From Symbiodinium kawagutii (taxonomy: Eukaryota > Sar > Dinophyceae > Suessiales > Symbiodiniaceae): a stretch of DNA of 64,000 bases. The stretch lies in NCBI GenBank assembly GCA_009767595.1, contig VSDK01018595.1:63064-127063 (forward strand), read 5' to 3'. The notes below the pieces were generated by a model. That model was not told where the DNA came from. It made no database searches and worked only from the letters and a program-made list of their open reading frames with translations. Every line of letters begins with the position of its first letter. Position 1 is the first letter of the stretch. The translations under genes and the position numbers were made by a program. Below are positions 29,623 through 40,713 of this stretch, in pieces.

Positions 29623-29739
29623 GTATGGTGGCTTCTCAAAATAGGGGCATCCTAAAAAAATGATCGGTTTATTGCTAACAATGATTGATACTGTAAAGGA
29701 TAATTTGGGAGGTCCTCAATTTTGAGAAACCCCCATGTA
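29623..29739 (-). mobile_element. Family A element with GTATGG flanks
   Basis: TATGGTGGCTTCTCAAAATA left and CAATTTTGAGAAACCCCCAT right. Flanked by TGTA on both sides. Confidence 0.8.
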
Positions 29740-30780
29740 TGTATACGGTATTGTGTACAGTGTAAAGTACTTTTCAAATCTTAAGGCAAACATATTGATT
29801 CAGTTTAACAGCCGGTAAACAAAACCACAAATGACAACAACAAGTACTTGCTTACACCATGATATTGGGGTGGCTCAAGGATTCTAAAGATCAATAACAA
29901 CAGTTAGTGACGATTGATAATGCCTATTCATTATCATTGAAGTGGCTAGGATAATGATGGTTGACTGCGTATGAATACAAATAAATGGTTAAGCCTGATC
30001 AGTGAGCCTTTATTGTCGTTTTATTAGTGGTTAATGATTCTATAAGTTCTCTCAACGGCCAAAATTGGCCAAATGTGAATGGCAAATTCCTGTCACTGGT
30101 GGGTAGCCATCAGTAATCGGTGCTGGTAAAGTCAAAAGTTTTTTGTGACCAGCAATGATGCAAACTATCAATGGTGCATCATCATTATCGTTAACAACTA
30201 TTTCTCTGGCCAAGACCTCGCAAAGATATGGAGAACCGCTTGTTTTTGGATGATTCTCCTATGAAAAGGGTCGTTGTGCACATCTTTCTTAGCTGAATCC
30301 AGGATAATCGAGAGTGAGATGTTTTGAGCTTTTTGATAACCATGAACCATGATATGGATTTTCCATGGATAACCATTGTCAGTAAGAATTGTGCATCATG
30401 TTCAACGGTCATGAAATGGTAGTGTCAGTGATGCAGGTATGAAACGTTCAAGTGTTGTAAAATGTTACTCTCTGGTAAACTAAATCATGCCACTATTTTG
30501 TTTGGAAAACCCTGGGAAAGCCATCTACTTATTGTTATTGTGTTTTCCATTGCCATGTTAGTTCCCTAGAGGGTATGCACCATAAATAAGCATTTTACAT
30601 TTAAAGATCCTGGTGGCAAACCGTCAGTGGAAAACAATACTAACGATTGTCAATGATACAAGCACCTATATTTACAGTAAAAACATAGCTAGTGGCTGGC
30701 TATTACGCATATAATAGCCATGCTACTGGAGTTATTAGCTAATCAGTAATGGTGACCATAGCTATCTAGATATTACGATA
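29740..30780. other. AT-rich intron-like sequence, no gene recognised
   Basis: Mixed-polarity degenerate filler. The open frame at 30191-30412 (minus) has weakly protein-like composition but no boundary signals and is not called. Confidence 0.5.
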
Positions 30781-30891
30781 ATGGCCACTAATCAGAAAAA
30801 GCAAGTAGGACTAATATATCACCACTATAATTGTCGCTACTGGGTCTCCACTAATGACCACGGCGTACAGCAGCCTGGCTCCCTTTCTTAC

Positions 30892-30939
30892 CAAGCTACA
30901 GTCATCCGTCACCAAAGTGGGTTCGGCCACTTCCATGTC
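30892..30939 (-). CDS. Exon candidate with near-consensus donor
   Basis: GTTGCCGCCATGTCGCAG|GAC and AGCTTG|GTAAGA enclose 48 bp reading DMEVAEPTLVTDDCSL in phase 0. On the plus strand MTTAYSSLAPFLTKLQSSVT to LEVIK ends at ATCAAG|GTGATG, a weaker donor. Acidic peptide, not recognised. Confidence 0.43.
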
Positions 30940-30999
30940 CTGCGACATGGCGGCAACACAACAAGCGCACCTGGAAGTCATCAAGGTGATGAATGACAA

Positions 31000-31215
31000 A
31001 TGATCAACCCCAATCAAGCGAATCAACCAACCAATCAATCAATCCCTCAATCACATCACATCACATCACATCACATCACATCACATCACATCAACCGGAC
31101 AATCAATGCATCAATGAATCAACTCATGAGTCAACCGTCAACCAAAATCATTGAACATGAATCAACATCGATCAGTCATCAACCACCATCGATCAAGCAT
31201 GCTCAAAATCAATGA
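31000..31215. repeat. CCA-polarity filler with an ATCAC microsatellite
   Basis: Nine perfect ATCAC units at 31051-31093 within CAATCAATC and CAACCATCG words. The apparent plus-strand frame is a repeat translation. Confidence 0.9.
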
Positions 31216-31404
31216 ATATCAGGAACCACATATCCACTATATTTGTCAATAGTCAATAAATATGTTAAGCAAAAATCTGTCTGTCAAGCACGAAACCAGG
31301 CAATGAAAGAACCAACAAATCCAGAAAACAATACTTTCATCAACCAATAACCCAAGGTATCCCCCGTTCTTAAGCCATCTTAATTTTCTACGATCATAGT
31401 AAAC

Positions 31405-32091
31405 ATGGCCACGGCCTATGACTCACATGGCGTTACCAAAATAAACTCTGTTGACTTCCCCATCATGAACTTCGGATATTCAAACTATTGGGATGCCCAT
31501 TGGATCCCATTGGAATATAGAAAAATGATTGGGCTACCATGCATAATTCTTACCAAATCGAAGATTGCAGACGCCATTTGGATCCATTTGGGATGGTTCC
31601 GCCATTGATGGACTCACCCGAAACCATGGAGGCGATGTGGCGGTACAGTGCCATTGACCTATGGCCCTACGGACAAGTACCCCCTGTTGGGAGCTGGCCA
31701 ATCAGTATCTGTCCAAGTTGTGAGCCAAGAACCTGGTTGCAGTCTACCACTCAGGTTTATTTTTTTGGATACAGTATGTCAAAAACATGAATGATTTCTT
31801 TAGATTTGTAAAACACATTTTTTAGATATGTATCATCACATTGTTCGTCGAGCTGTTGCATTCGATGATGGCTACACACCAGAAAACTGGACCCGAGCAT
31901 GTTTGCGACGGTGTGGAGTGATTGTTTTCTGCTACTGTCTCGCACAATGGTGTGATGTTTTTTGCAGCTCTAGCTGTTCGGGGATGGAACCCAACATCTA
32001 TCCCAACAACCAATGGATCAAGGATGATAATGTCACACTTACATTGCTACAAGCAGTTGTATCATCTAAATGCTTAAAATCTCAAGCGTAA
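31405..32091. pseudogene. Coding-like region, frames and strand unresolved
   Basis: Plus-strand frames at 31405-31608 (SVDFPIMNFGYSNYWDAHWI) and 31539-31790 (SPETMEAMWRYSAIDLWPYG) are protein-like and overlap, as a frameshifted gene would. At 31822-32013 the minus strand (VVGIDVGFHPRTARAAKNIT) and at 31828-32091 the plus strand (YTPENWTRACLRRCGVIVFC) compete. No family recognised. Confidence 0.25.
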
Positions 32092-32160
32092 CGCAGTTGA
32101 GATTTATTCTCCAACCATATCTGTGGGAACAGCTAGGGATGCAGGGTAAACTGACCTCCA

Positions 32161-32520
32161 AAACGAGCGATGCACCTCTTCATGAGAGATCCAGCTGAAT
32201 TGTGTAAAATGACCCCCTCAATCTCACCATCAACGTTCGCCATTCACAGGGCATATCTACCGGGGGATAGCCCATCATCTTCAGGGGTCCATTCCAAGCC
32301 GCAGCTGCCATGGCGGGGCCCGCGGGTCAGGGCAAACCTAAAACGAGCGATGCACCTCTTCATGAGAGATCCAGCTGAATTGTGTAAAATGACCCCCTCA
32401 ATCTCACCATCAACGTTCGCCATTCACAGGGCATATCTACCGGGGGATAGCCCATCATCTTCAGGGGTCCATTCCAAGCCGCAGCTGCCATGGCGGCGCC
32501 AGCGGGTCAGGTCAACCCTG
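32161..32520. repeat. 180-bp tandem duplication, two copies
   Basis: 32161-32340 and 32341-32520 differ at only a handful of bases, all in the last 30 bp. The unit length is a multiple of three, so any frame is preserved. The plus strand stays open through both copies (MHLFMRDPAELCKMTPSISP twice). The minus strand reads CGLEWTPEDDGLSPGRYAL, TGA, then MANVDGEIEGVILHNSAGSL in each copy. The near identity points to a recent event. Confidence 0.95.
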
Positions 32521-32653
32521 TCACGCCTTGAGCACGGCAAAGGAAGCGTAGAGCGACAGAAATGACAAGCGTCGCTGGTACCTGCAACGGCGAGTTGTTG
32601 TTGGGGACCCAGGGTGCCTGGTTGGTTCAACATCCCACAGGGTCAGGGGAAAC

Positions 32654-33836
32654 CTATGGGTGGATGGTGATGTTGGGTATTTCAACGCTGCAAATGTGCG
32701 AGTGGTCAAGCGTAGGCCTGTTTTGACATGGTGGTATCTCGCGCTGCCATCCCCATGCCCAAACTCCCATTCCTATGTCGAGTTCAAGAGCCTCCTCATT
32801 GGCATGCTTCGGCGGGCTGCAAATAATGGTGGCCTATTGTCTAAACATGTCTAAACATTTGAGACTGTCTGAGATGTGGAACTACCTGCCTTAATGGTGG
32901 TTGAAACCATTCAATGTCAAACATTCTCATTCCGGGTTCACTAGGATCAATTCCCATCAAAGATCATCAACCACCCGCGTTAACGAAACTCTCTCCACGC
33001 TGTTTGGCGCACTCTAAGTTCCGATGTCCCGAAAGGCATAGGCCTGAGGAGACCTGAAAGGCGCACGACATGCTCCAAAGGAGCGTACCGGCCTAGTCCA
33101 CCCGTGGACCAAGCAAGAGAATCAAGGCAACAAACAAATGGCCAAAGAAGCACTGGTCACTACCAAGATTTCCTGGTTGTCAACCCTTCAGTGTTACATG
33201 CCAGCCGCCAGTCAGGGAATCACTGCTTGAAAATTCGAACGTGAGGAACACTTTGGTCAAAGTGGATCAAGTCGGTACGTCATGGGCTGTCATGTCTAGC
33301 CTTTGAATGATACGCCATTCTGTGATGATCTCGCGGGGTAGTCCTTGGTTCACCCCATGCTGGTTTCCTTCCTCATTAGATGAACCAAATGGTTTTCCAT
33401 TCATGGTGCTCCATTCTGTTGGTACTTCACTGTTCACCCAATGTCAGCCAACCATATGGCTATGGGTCAAAAGCATCAATGACCAAGTCTGAATGTTGGG
33501 AAGTTTACCCAGCCATATGACGGCTTCTCAAAATAGGGATACCCCAAATCATCCTTTCTATTAACCATCTAGAGTAATAAACTCCTACCATCTTGGGTTT
33601 GTGGCTTAAGAAACCGCCATATCCCATATAATTCTTCGCTATTATCCCATATTTGTCATTCTAACTCTCTAAAACCTTCAAGAAACCACCATATATGGGA
33701 ACACATAACCTCAACGATTCACCTGTCCCATGGCCGCCACGGCTTTGAGAGCTAAGCCCCAGGCCACCAACAACACCTCACTCAGATCCACAGTTGCCAG
33801 AAACCAAAGGGGCGCGTCAAGTTTGGGTTCCATCAT
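32654..33836 (-). CDS. Three-exon gene model, about 105 residues, small membrane-like protein
   Basis: Exon 1 (33723-33836) starts ATGATG and reads MMEPKLDAPLWFLATVDLSE then VLLVAWGLALKAVAAMGQ, ending at an excellent CAG|GTGAAT. Exon 2 (33013-33053) follows CGCCTTTCAG|G, reads VSSGLCLSGHRNL plus two bases, and ends at AGA|GTGCGC. Exon 3 (32654-32816) follows ATTATTTGCAG|C, completes the codon (Asp), then reads PPKHANEEALELDIGMGVWA, WGWQREIPPCQNRPTLDHSH to a TAG stop. All phases agree. The Leu/Val/Ala stretch in exon 1 could be a membrane segment. The ATG may be internal, since an exon at 34665-34729 lies upstream. No homologue is recognised. C-rich filler lies left and G-rich right of exon 1. 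Confidence 0.42.
33457..33515. mobile_element. Family B element, 59-bp deletion derivative with TA flanks
   Basis: Both ends are kept (TGGCTATGGGTCAA and TTTACCCAGCCA) but most of the core is gone. It directly adjoins the family A element that follows. Confidence 0.65.
33516..33622 (+). mobile_element. Family A element with TA flanks
   Basis: TGACGGCTTCTCAAAATAGG left and TGGCTTAAGAAACCGCCA right. Lies in the intron between exons 1 and 2 of the model at 32654-33836. Confidence 0.8.
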
Positions 33837-33925
33837 AGGGGAATCTATGATTTTGATTTTTGATGATTTCATATGATTTTACATGATTTTGCATGATTTT
33901 ATAGTTCCTATGGGTCCGGGATGGT
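33836..33925. repeat. TGATTTTA-type filler
   Basis: ATGATTTTGCATGATTTTAT-like repeats of about 10-14 bp, G/T-rich on the plus strand. Confidence 0.7.
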
Positions 33926-34664
33926 CCGGGTTTCCTACAAGAACCTTTCTTGGGAAATGGGTCACTCTGGAGACAAGCATGGACTTAGTAAACTTTCTTT
34001 TTTCCAGCAGCGGAAATGCTGGACTTCAGCCGTGCAACAGCTGATAAGGAGATAAGGTCAGTAACAAGTCATGGAGAGACATGAACAATAATGGGAAAGG
34101 AACATCTGTAAATACATGAAACATGCACATTGAACACCCCCAAATGAGGCTATACTGGTAGAAGCACGACCAAGGTGAGGGTTGGCGCAGAAAATCACTA
34201 AATTACTGTTGAACAATTCCTATAAGAAACATAGTGACTTGCAACAAAAACAAAATCAGAGATCACTGCTGAGTGTATGAACACACAGGGGACTCGACTA
34301 GGAATTGTGAGGAAAACGATAACGTGCGAAAAAGGACACCTGTAACAATTTTGAAGCAATTTTGAAGCACAACCAAAATCGAATGATGGAGGTTGCCTAA
34401 GCAAGAATGGGATATGAATGATATGATGTCACCAACGCTTAGGAAAATTTCAATGTAGGAAAATCTGCAAACATGAACTTGGTTTGATCACATCTTGACA
34501 AACATGTGACCCAACAGTCCACAATACAAAGCATTTGTCAAGCCATGATGTGGAGTGAGAGATTCTGATTGACAAGTTTGGATTAGGATGATTGAATATG
34601 GTTCCACTATCAAGACGTATCTAACGTTGATGCCTGGGTTTGAGTGTCGACGCCACTTATCCAC

Positions 34665-34729
34665 CAGTCCCAAGCGCAACTTGAGCCGCGCGCCGCGGTC
34701 CAGCCGAAGGTGTAGTCAACTTCAATATC
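34665..34729 (-). CDS. Exon candidate with strong acceptor
   Basis: ACTTCTGCTTTGCCGCAG|GAT and GACTG|GTGGAT enclose 65 bp. Phase 0 reads DIEVDYTFGWTAARGSSCAW then D. The aromatic and acidic mix is strongly protein-like. It may precede exon 1 of the model at 33836 if a GTGGCG donor further on (ATAA|GTGGCG) is used. Confidence 0.45.
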
Positions 34730-35030
34730 CTGCGGCAAAGCAGAAGTTTGATCGTCCGAAGCCGTGCGGGGACGCCAAACCTGCTGAGAAGCACGCTTAG
34801 AACGAGTGTATCTCAGACGTTCAAAGACTCTACGCCTTATGCATATACAGAAACATTACGAAAGTTATTGATGTATCTAATGACCTAATAAACCAATTGG
34901 AAATGGATGTCCAGCTGGGGCTATGACTGGGATGTAATCATGGTATGTCGCCCGTAGTAAGGTAGCTGAAGCAACTCTCATAATCATGGCTTCATTTTGC
35001 GAGTTGCGAGCAATGGACATGGCACATCTA

Positions 35031-35211
35031 AGTGGTTTCTTATAAAGGGGTACACCCCTATCATGGTTGGTTTATCGCTAAAAATGGCAATGGTTTGGTG
35101 GTTTCTCAAGTTGGTGGTTTCTCAAGCCATACCCCCAAAATGGTTGGTTTATTACTATAAATGATTAACATTGGATGATTTGGGGGTCCCCCTATTCTGA
35201 GAAACACCCAA
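35031..35211 (-). mobile_element. Two family A elements, the second with a doubled left end
   Basis: A partial copy (35031-35089) is followed by a full one (35095-35211) whose left end GGTGGTTTCTCAAG occurs twice in succession. The right end GTCCCCCTATTCTGAGAAAC is single. Suggests nested insertion or template switching. Confidence 0.75.
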
Positions 35212-35225
35212 GTATCGATCAACAC

Positions 35226-35282
35226 ATCTGGTTGTTTCGCTGTTCGTCACGTCCTCCTCTGAAGCCGACATGATGATGGAGC
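35226..35282 (-). CDS. Exon candidate, acidic peptide
   Basis: ACAGCGAG|GCTCC and CAGAT|GTGTTG enclose 57 bp reading SIIMSASEEDVTNSETTR with two leading bases. Family A element immediately on its left, G-rich filler on its right. Confidence 0.35.
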
Positions 35283-35329
35283 CTCGCTGTCACACTGAAG
35301 CCGTCATGGAAGGGTGCCAACATATAGTG

Positions 35330-35720
35330 ATGAACGACTGATTGCAAAGCTTAATGATGAATGGTTACATAATATGCTGGTTAGTGAATGGTTGATATAC
35401 TGGTTCATAGTGCTTAATATTAGGGAATGATCATATGGTGAATTATGGTCAATCACAGTGAGTTGTACTAGTGGTCAAAATCGGTGAATCATGAAAATGG
35501 TATGTAACGAATGATGAGATCAACAACTCACTTGGCTAATTTCAGCCACGTGTCATGTTCGATATTGGTTGACAATCATCCCAAGTGCGGTTGATGGAGG
35601 GGTGATTAGTACGCAAGAATAATTGCTGTACTTATGGTGAAAGTGCTAGTAAGACATGCATGATTGCCTAGTAACGAGTTCTTGATTATAGCCAAGAGGA
35701 ACCAACAATAACCGACCATC
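35330..35720. repeat. TGG-polarity filler
   Basis: AATGGTTACATAATATGCTG and GGTGAATTATGG-like words without a coding frame. Confidence 0.6.
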
Positions 35721-35742
35721 ATGGATACTGTGTATTGGATGG

Positions 35743-35946
35743 TTAACCTTGATCCACTTTATTCATCATGGAACCAAATGATTGGATCATGTTAGATTTC
35801 ATTATTTCATATCTGGAGATTCCTGCACGGTGATTGTGCCTTCCTGGTGATTTAGCTAGACGTGTCCCCGCGCTTCGAAAAAGGTAGGGTGAGCGCTGCT
35901 GACCGCTTCTGAAGGGGTGTGCCGGGGAGGTTGATAGCAATATCAA
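35743..35946 (-). pseudogene. Coding-like frame, weak
   Basis: 67 codons, Arg/Ser-rich (HPFRSGQQRSPYLFRSAGTR; RAGISRYEIMKSNMIQSFGS). The filler polarity (G-rich left, C-rich right) is that of mid-intron blocks rather than exons. Confidence 0.25.
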
Positions 35947-36119
35947 GCAATAACATCATCCTATAGCCTGTAACCAATGACCTCTGATAATCCATCAGAA
36001 GACCGACCTATCAACACATTTAATAGATTCATCGGCTGCATTGGATCCAACTTTACAGTAACTGTAACCAACAGCCATCTGACAACAGTATCCACTATCT
36101 CTGTTGCAGGTTTCCAGTG

Positions 36120-36386
36120 TTAAATCACCATATAAACACCATCAAATGGAAATTGGCCTCGCCATTGCGGTGCTTGCTTAGGCTTAGCAATCTGAACAAA
36201 AAAACAACATGCTGTTCCCAGGTCCCAAGGGATCCAATTTCCAGCACGCCGTTGACGAGTCTGGCGGGGATCCCTGGTTGAAGTGAGCATTTCCCGGGGC
36301 TCCGCGCTGGAGAAATAGGCCAACAAACAGGATAACGCCACGGGCAAGGCGTGCAAAAAGGTGAAGTTTGTCCTGGCACTGACCAC
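36120..36386 (-). pseudogene. Coding-like block with signal-peptide-like start
   Basis: The minus frame reads FTFLHALPVALSCLLAYFSS then AEPREMLTSTRDPRQTRQRR, GNWIPWDLGTACCFFVQIAK and a stop after about 88 codons. A hydrophobic stretch followed by an Ala-Glu-Pro break resembles a secretion signal. No splice sites were chosen and no family is recognised. Confidence 0.33.
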
Positions 36387-36614
36387 CGATCATACTGATC
36401 ACTGGGCATTCCCTATGCTTCCAGTTGCCATGAAATAGGGGCTGGTGCTTCCAGCTTGTTTCTAGCAGCTGTTGTAACGGAGGGTGGTTATGTGGTTACC
36501 TACTAGCAACGTGGCAACTGGAAGCGATTGAAAAGAAACGAGGAGATGCCCCATTCTAAATGACGATCATGGAGTCTGGGAGATCGCTGTGTTTTGCGAT
36601 TCTGAATGGGGAAA

Positions 36615-36741
36615 TGGCAGTGGGTCAGTTCACCCTTAGTCCCCCTGGTTCCCCTATCATTAACCATAGTTTTCCCTATAGCCCTATAGTTTTGTTGGTT
36701 AAAACTCCTATCATTGGTTGGTTAATATTGACCCATGGCCA
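36615..36741 (+). mobile_element. Family B element
   Basis: TGGCAGTGGGTCAGTTCACC left and ATATTGACCCATGGCCA right. The word CCCTATAG is repeated in the core. Confidence 0.8.
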
Positions 36742-36942
36742 AATAACTAACCCAAGTAGTTTGAATGATCCCCACAGTCCACCTCTGAGTCCAACAACAG
36801 TCTCATCAACCTTGTCGTGGGGTGGTGGTGAGTGCACCAATCCGAGCTCTGAATCGAAAACCATTTGATTGAGGATGGTATTCCAATATATTTCCAATAT
36901 TGACCAACCATAAGGCTCGTATCCCACCATTTAGGTGGAAGG

Positions 36943-37680
36943 CTAGTATTGTATCAGCTGAGCCCAGAAGGCACGAGCACCATGGGCGGTTGGACACCCA
37001 AAGAATGCTGGTGAGTCAAACTGCCAGGCAGTTTTGGTGGATGGTTGCACATAAAGGACCCTCAGAAGAAACTCCCTCACCCCATATTTGTTCAAACAAT
37101 CGCATGGCCAGCCCATCCATTGGACTATTTCAGCAAGGAAAAACTTGTCACCGACTTGACTGGGTGGAGGTACAGGAACGCATCCCACTTGAGTCATCCA
37201 ATCATGGTCCATGTCTATGCAGTCCAGCAATTTCGAAATTTTGGCAAGCTTATGCACCAGAGAACCCGCCAACCCAGTCCTCATGGAAAAGAACATGAGC
37301 GTTCCCAGCATGGTCAGAATCAAATCATAATCAGAGCTGACCTCGGAGTCATCATCAACAACGGAGTCTTGTCAGAGATGAGCATCACCTGACATACTGG
37401 TACTGACCAAGAACACAACTGGTGTAAAGAAAACATATGACAATATGGGTCAAACAGTGTTTATCTGCAGTGGATTACTGGGGCTGGTCACAACATGTCC
37501 CCAAGTTGCAAATGGATTTGCTTTTTCCGTGAAGGAAGCTTTACCGACGAAGGATGCCGACATTCCTTATTGGCTCTTTGTTGCACAAATGCTACTCCAC
37601 TCCTGGTTGCATCTGTCTGATTTTTACGCAACAGGAGGTCATGTTTGAATGGTAATCGAAGGCTTTTCAGCATGTGTCAA
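36943..37680 (-). pseudogene. Decayed gene with acidic stretch and hydrophobic segment
   Basis: The best frame runs from about 37370 to 36943: VVDDDSEVSSDYDLILTMLG, then TLMFFSMRTGLAGSLVHKLA, DHDWMTQVGCVPVPPPSQVG, DKFFLAEIVQWMGWPCDCLN, TAWQFDSPAFFGCPTAHGAR. Upstream, other minus frames carry TDATRSGVAFVQQRANKECR and SFVGKASFTEKANPFATWGH, separated by stops. The Asp/Ser-rich linker followed by a hydrophobic segment looks like the tail of a polyprotein, but no pol motif is visible. Confidence 0.4.
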
Positions 37681-38145
37681 GACCCAAGGTCATCGAAATC
37701 ACGCAAACATCCCAACGGATTCCAACAGTCATTTGCAACATGGAAGCTCAAAACACCAAATGATGAGTCTTCGCTTCATTTTGGGAGGCCAACCGAAAAG
37801 AGTATGAACGAACTCACACCCAGAATGGCAACGCCACTCTAGGGATTCAAAGGGTCAATCTTTCGTGCCGTTGTTCACTGCTATCCCAAGAGGTATTGTA
37901 GAAATGGGTGCTCTCATGTGAGATCCCCATTCGCGCTAGTGGGCGGAGCATGAATGAATAAAATCCCTGATCCTTCAACTCCAAAACTCGGACGAAGGTT
38001 ACAGGTTCAGAGGCGGGAACTCAATATGGACTTACAGTTGCTGGTCACGGTGGTACATCTATCTGCATCGAAGCAGAACATCTTGGAACCACGGAGCTTT
38101 GGTCAATGTTTGAAGTATGAGAATGATAATAACGCATATTTATGA
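37645..38145 (+). other. Open frames of doubtful value
   Basis: Plus-strand frames at 37645-37842 (KTPNDESSLHFGRPTEKSMN) and 37954-38145 are moderately protein-like. They lie beside a decayed minus-strand gene and could be its antisense. Confidence 0.2.
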
Positions 38146-38149
38146 AACG

Positions 38150-38698
38150 CTTGTTACCCACTTATTACTACTACAAGTACCATGGTCACTACACTTCTCA
38201 AACACTTATTGACACTTATGAGCCACTAGTAATGTTAAACACTTCTTATTACCATTGCAAATGTTCAACCATCAAGCCATTCTGAATAAGTTACTGCAAA
38301 CCAGTATGAGAAAATATTAACCACTCAATAACCATGGTTAATACTTCAAGTACTACTATTATGGTTTCAACTCCCCAATTAATGCTAATCACGATTCTTA
38401 CCACTAATATCATGAATCATCATTATTACTACTTAACACTAGTTGAAACCATTATAGTATTATTAGCACCAACCATGGTGATCTAGTACTAACCATTCGC
38501 TTTACCAACCATTTTGAATACTTCAAGTACCAGTATTAATACTACTAACCATCATGAATAGCCATGGTTTCAACTAGTCATGATACCTCATCAACCGTGG
38601 AGTCATCAACCATGGAGTCATTAAATTCATGAGGTATCATCAACTACGAGTCATGATGCCTCATTCATTTAATTGATCAATAAGCCATTTATTAACCA
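38150..38698. repeat. CCA-polarity low-complexity filler
   Basis: ACCACTCAATAACCATGG and ACCATCATGAATAGCC-like words with TACTACTA runs, leading to the exon candidate at 38835. Confidence 0.8.
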
Positions 38699-38811
38699 TT
38701 TGGTGGTTTCTCAAAATAGGGAACCCCTAAAAATGTTTGGATTTTTACTATAAATGGTTAATATTGGATGACTTGGGGGGTCCCCTATTTTGAGAAACAA
38801 CCATTTTGGAT
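38699..38811 (-). mobile_element. Family A element beside an exon candidate
   Basis: TGGTGGTTTCTCAAAATAGG and CCCCTATTTTGAGAAACAAC. Lies 24 bp from the candidate at 38835-38921. Confidence 0.85.
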
Positions 38812-38834
38812 ACCTCAAATACCATGGCTTCAAC

Positions 38835-38921
38835 GTCCCATGCGCATGGCGAAAAACTCCAGGCGTCCGCGCCGAGGGGAAGACTTCCAAGGCATTGACG
38901 CCCCAGAGAGCTGCCAAGCGC
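38835..38921 (-). CDS. Exon candidate, unknown protein
   Basis: CACCCTCTCCAG|GCG and GGGAC|GTTGAAG enclose 87 bp. All three phases are open. The most natural reads RLAALWGVNALEVFPSARTP then GVFRHAHG. A plus-strand frame (RMAKNSRRPRRGEDFQGIDA) competes. The filler switches abruptly from ACCAT words on the left to GGTGGTTTATGG on the right. Confidence 0.35.
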
Positions 38922-38959
38922 CTGGAGAGGGTGCCCATGCCGGTGCCTTGCTGAGTGGT

Positions 38960-39560
38960 GGATCATGGTGGTGGTGCCTGGTGGATCATGGTGGTTTGTA
39001 GTGGTGGTTTATGGTGGTTTAGGGTGGTGATTTATGGTGGTCAGTGGTGGTGATTCAGCTGGGAAATGATGGTTTATGGTGGTTCTTCGAATGGGAGACG
39101 ATGGTTTATGGTGGTGATGGGGATTCATTTGGGATAGAATGGTTCATTAATGGTGGATAGGGGATAATAGTGGTTGATAGTGATGGGTAAATTAAATAGT
39201 GGTTGATAGTGGTGGTAAAACGGTGATTGATAACAGCTCATAAGAGCAATTTTGATAATAGCTAGTGACAGGTTGATGGTGGGCAATGCCGGCTGATAGT
39301 GGTTGTGTAACGATGATGAATGATGGTTAAATATTGCAATTAACGATGATCAATGGTGCTTAATGGCCAACCATTAAGTAGTGATAATAAGGGAGAGTCA
39401 AGCGATGGATACTAATTTTAGCATGGCCAATGTTACTGGTCGATGATCAAAAATACAAAGGAATTGATCATGATAAATGGTGAGTGAGAATATTAGCTAA
39501 ACATCGTATAATGGTTGATTCATCATAGTGGTGAATAACAGCTAGTGGTTTTTCGCCTTT
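38960..39560. repeat. TGG-polarity low-complexity filler
   Basis: Starts as almost pure TGGTGGTTTATGG and GGTGGATCATGG repeats and decays rightwards. Confidence 0.88.
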
Positions 39561-39694
39561 GCTAATCATAGTAATGATCCACATTCGTCAATGATTTAAT
39601 GTTCATGAACTAATCTTAGCCCTGAATGGATCATTGACTAATCTTAACCCTAATGTTTGTTAATGATGATTCATTAACAGTTCTCATACCCTGC

Positions 39695-40460
39695 TCAACC
39701 ACTAGTGCTCACTGACAAAGCTTCATCAACCATCCGCCACGAGCCCGTGCGATCGTTCCAGTTGAACCAGCGCCGTACGGATTGGCGCGTCAGTGTAGCC
39801 GCAGCCATGCGCAGAGCAGCCGCCCAAGTCATAGCTCTCAGCGTCGCAGAAAGCTTCGAAAAGCTTGAGGCAACCACCTTTGTTGCTAGGAGGAAGCCAT
39901 CCGGGCACACCACAGTGCGATTCCGTACATTTGTGCTCACCAGAGTTTCAGGCATTGAACAAATGCATGACGAAACATGACGTTGGCTGCTTGCAAAAAA
40001 TTAAATGGAGCTGCCGCCCTCAGCCTTGGCTGAGAATTCTGCAAATCGACCAAGCAAATCAAAACGCCCTTCGTACTCACCAGCAAATGAGCAGCTTTGC
40101 CACCAGCCATACCCACATCGATTTTCACACCTTCGAACTGCTGGAGACTCTTCATCTGCCAGCCGGTTCTTCTTCTCAGGTCTAGACTGTGGGTGGGATT
40201 TCCGTCTGTTTTGGTAGTCAACTTCGGTTGGAGTTCGCGGGCTTTCTGCTGAGCCTTCTGCATCCTCTGGTGCAGCGTGAGCCCGAGACAGCGCCGCTTA
40301 GAAGCGGTGAGCTCCGGGAGCGACTTTCTTGAAGTTGACATCCCCCCTCCTCTTGCAGCTGACGAGGCTGGTGAACGGCTCTGCGGTCACCCCTTGTGAG
40401 ACTTGCTGATGTGGGCCACACTTTGCTATCATGGCTTTTCATCCCTGTCACTCCTCTCCA
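39695..40460 (-). pseudogene. Frameshifted gene fragment, about 240 codons, unknown family
   Basis: Minus-strand protein-like text in order: SLVSCKRRGDVNFKKVAPGA (about 40380); in another frame SKRRCLGLTLHQRMQKAQQK, RTGWQMKSLQQFEGVKIDVG, TKGVLICLVDLQNSQPRLRA to a TGA at 39937; then, shifted again, TNVRNRTVVCPDGFLLATKV, SSFSKLSATLRAMTWAAALR, TLTRQSVRRWFNWNDRTGSW. The TGA could be avoided by the CTCTG|GTGAGC donor at 39937, so one shift may be an intron. Basic N-terminal part, not recognised. Confidence 0.4.
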
Positions 40461-40713
40461 GGAACCCAGGTTTAGTAAGGAAACGGTAGATTTCAGAGGG
40501 GGTCGAGGGGTGATCCGGCAGCTGACAGGGGGAATGGATTGAATCATAACACTATTTTGGGATATTGCGGGATGAGTTGCCTATGGAATTGGTAGTTTTC
40601 CAATCAGCAGCTACAAGTTTTGGGGATGGTGTCTCTATTCTAAGTCATAGTTTTCCGTTGATGGCTATCATTTTGGTGCGGGTACATCGTTTACGGAAAC
40701 AAATCACATCAAC

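Noticed and set aside
32170..32565. 131-codon plus frame over the 180-bp duplication.
   Set aside because: Its length comes from the duplication of a 60-codon open stretch. The minus strand reads at least as naturally, and no start or splice context supports the plus strand.
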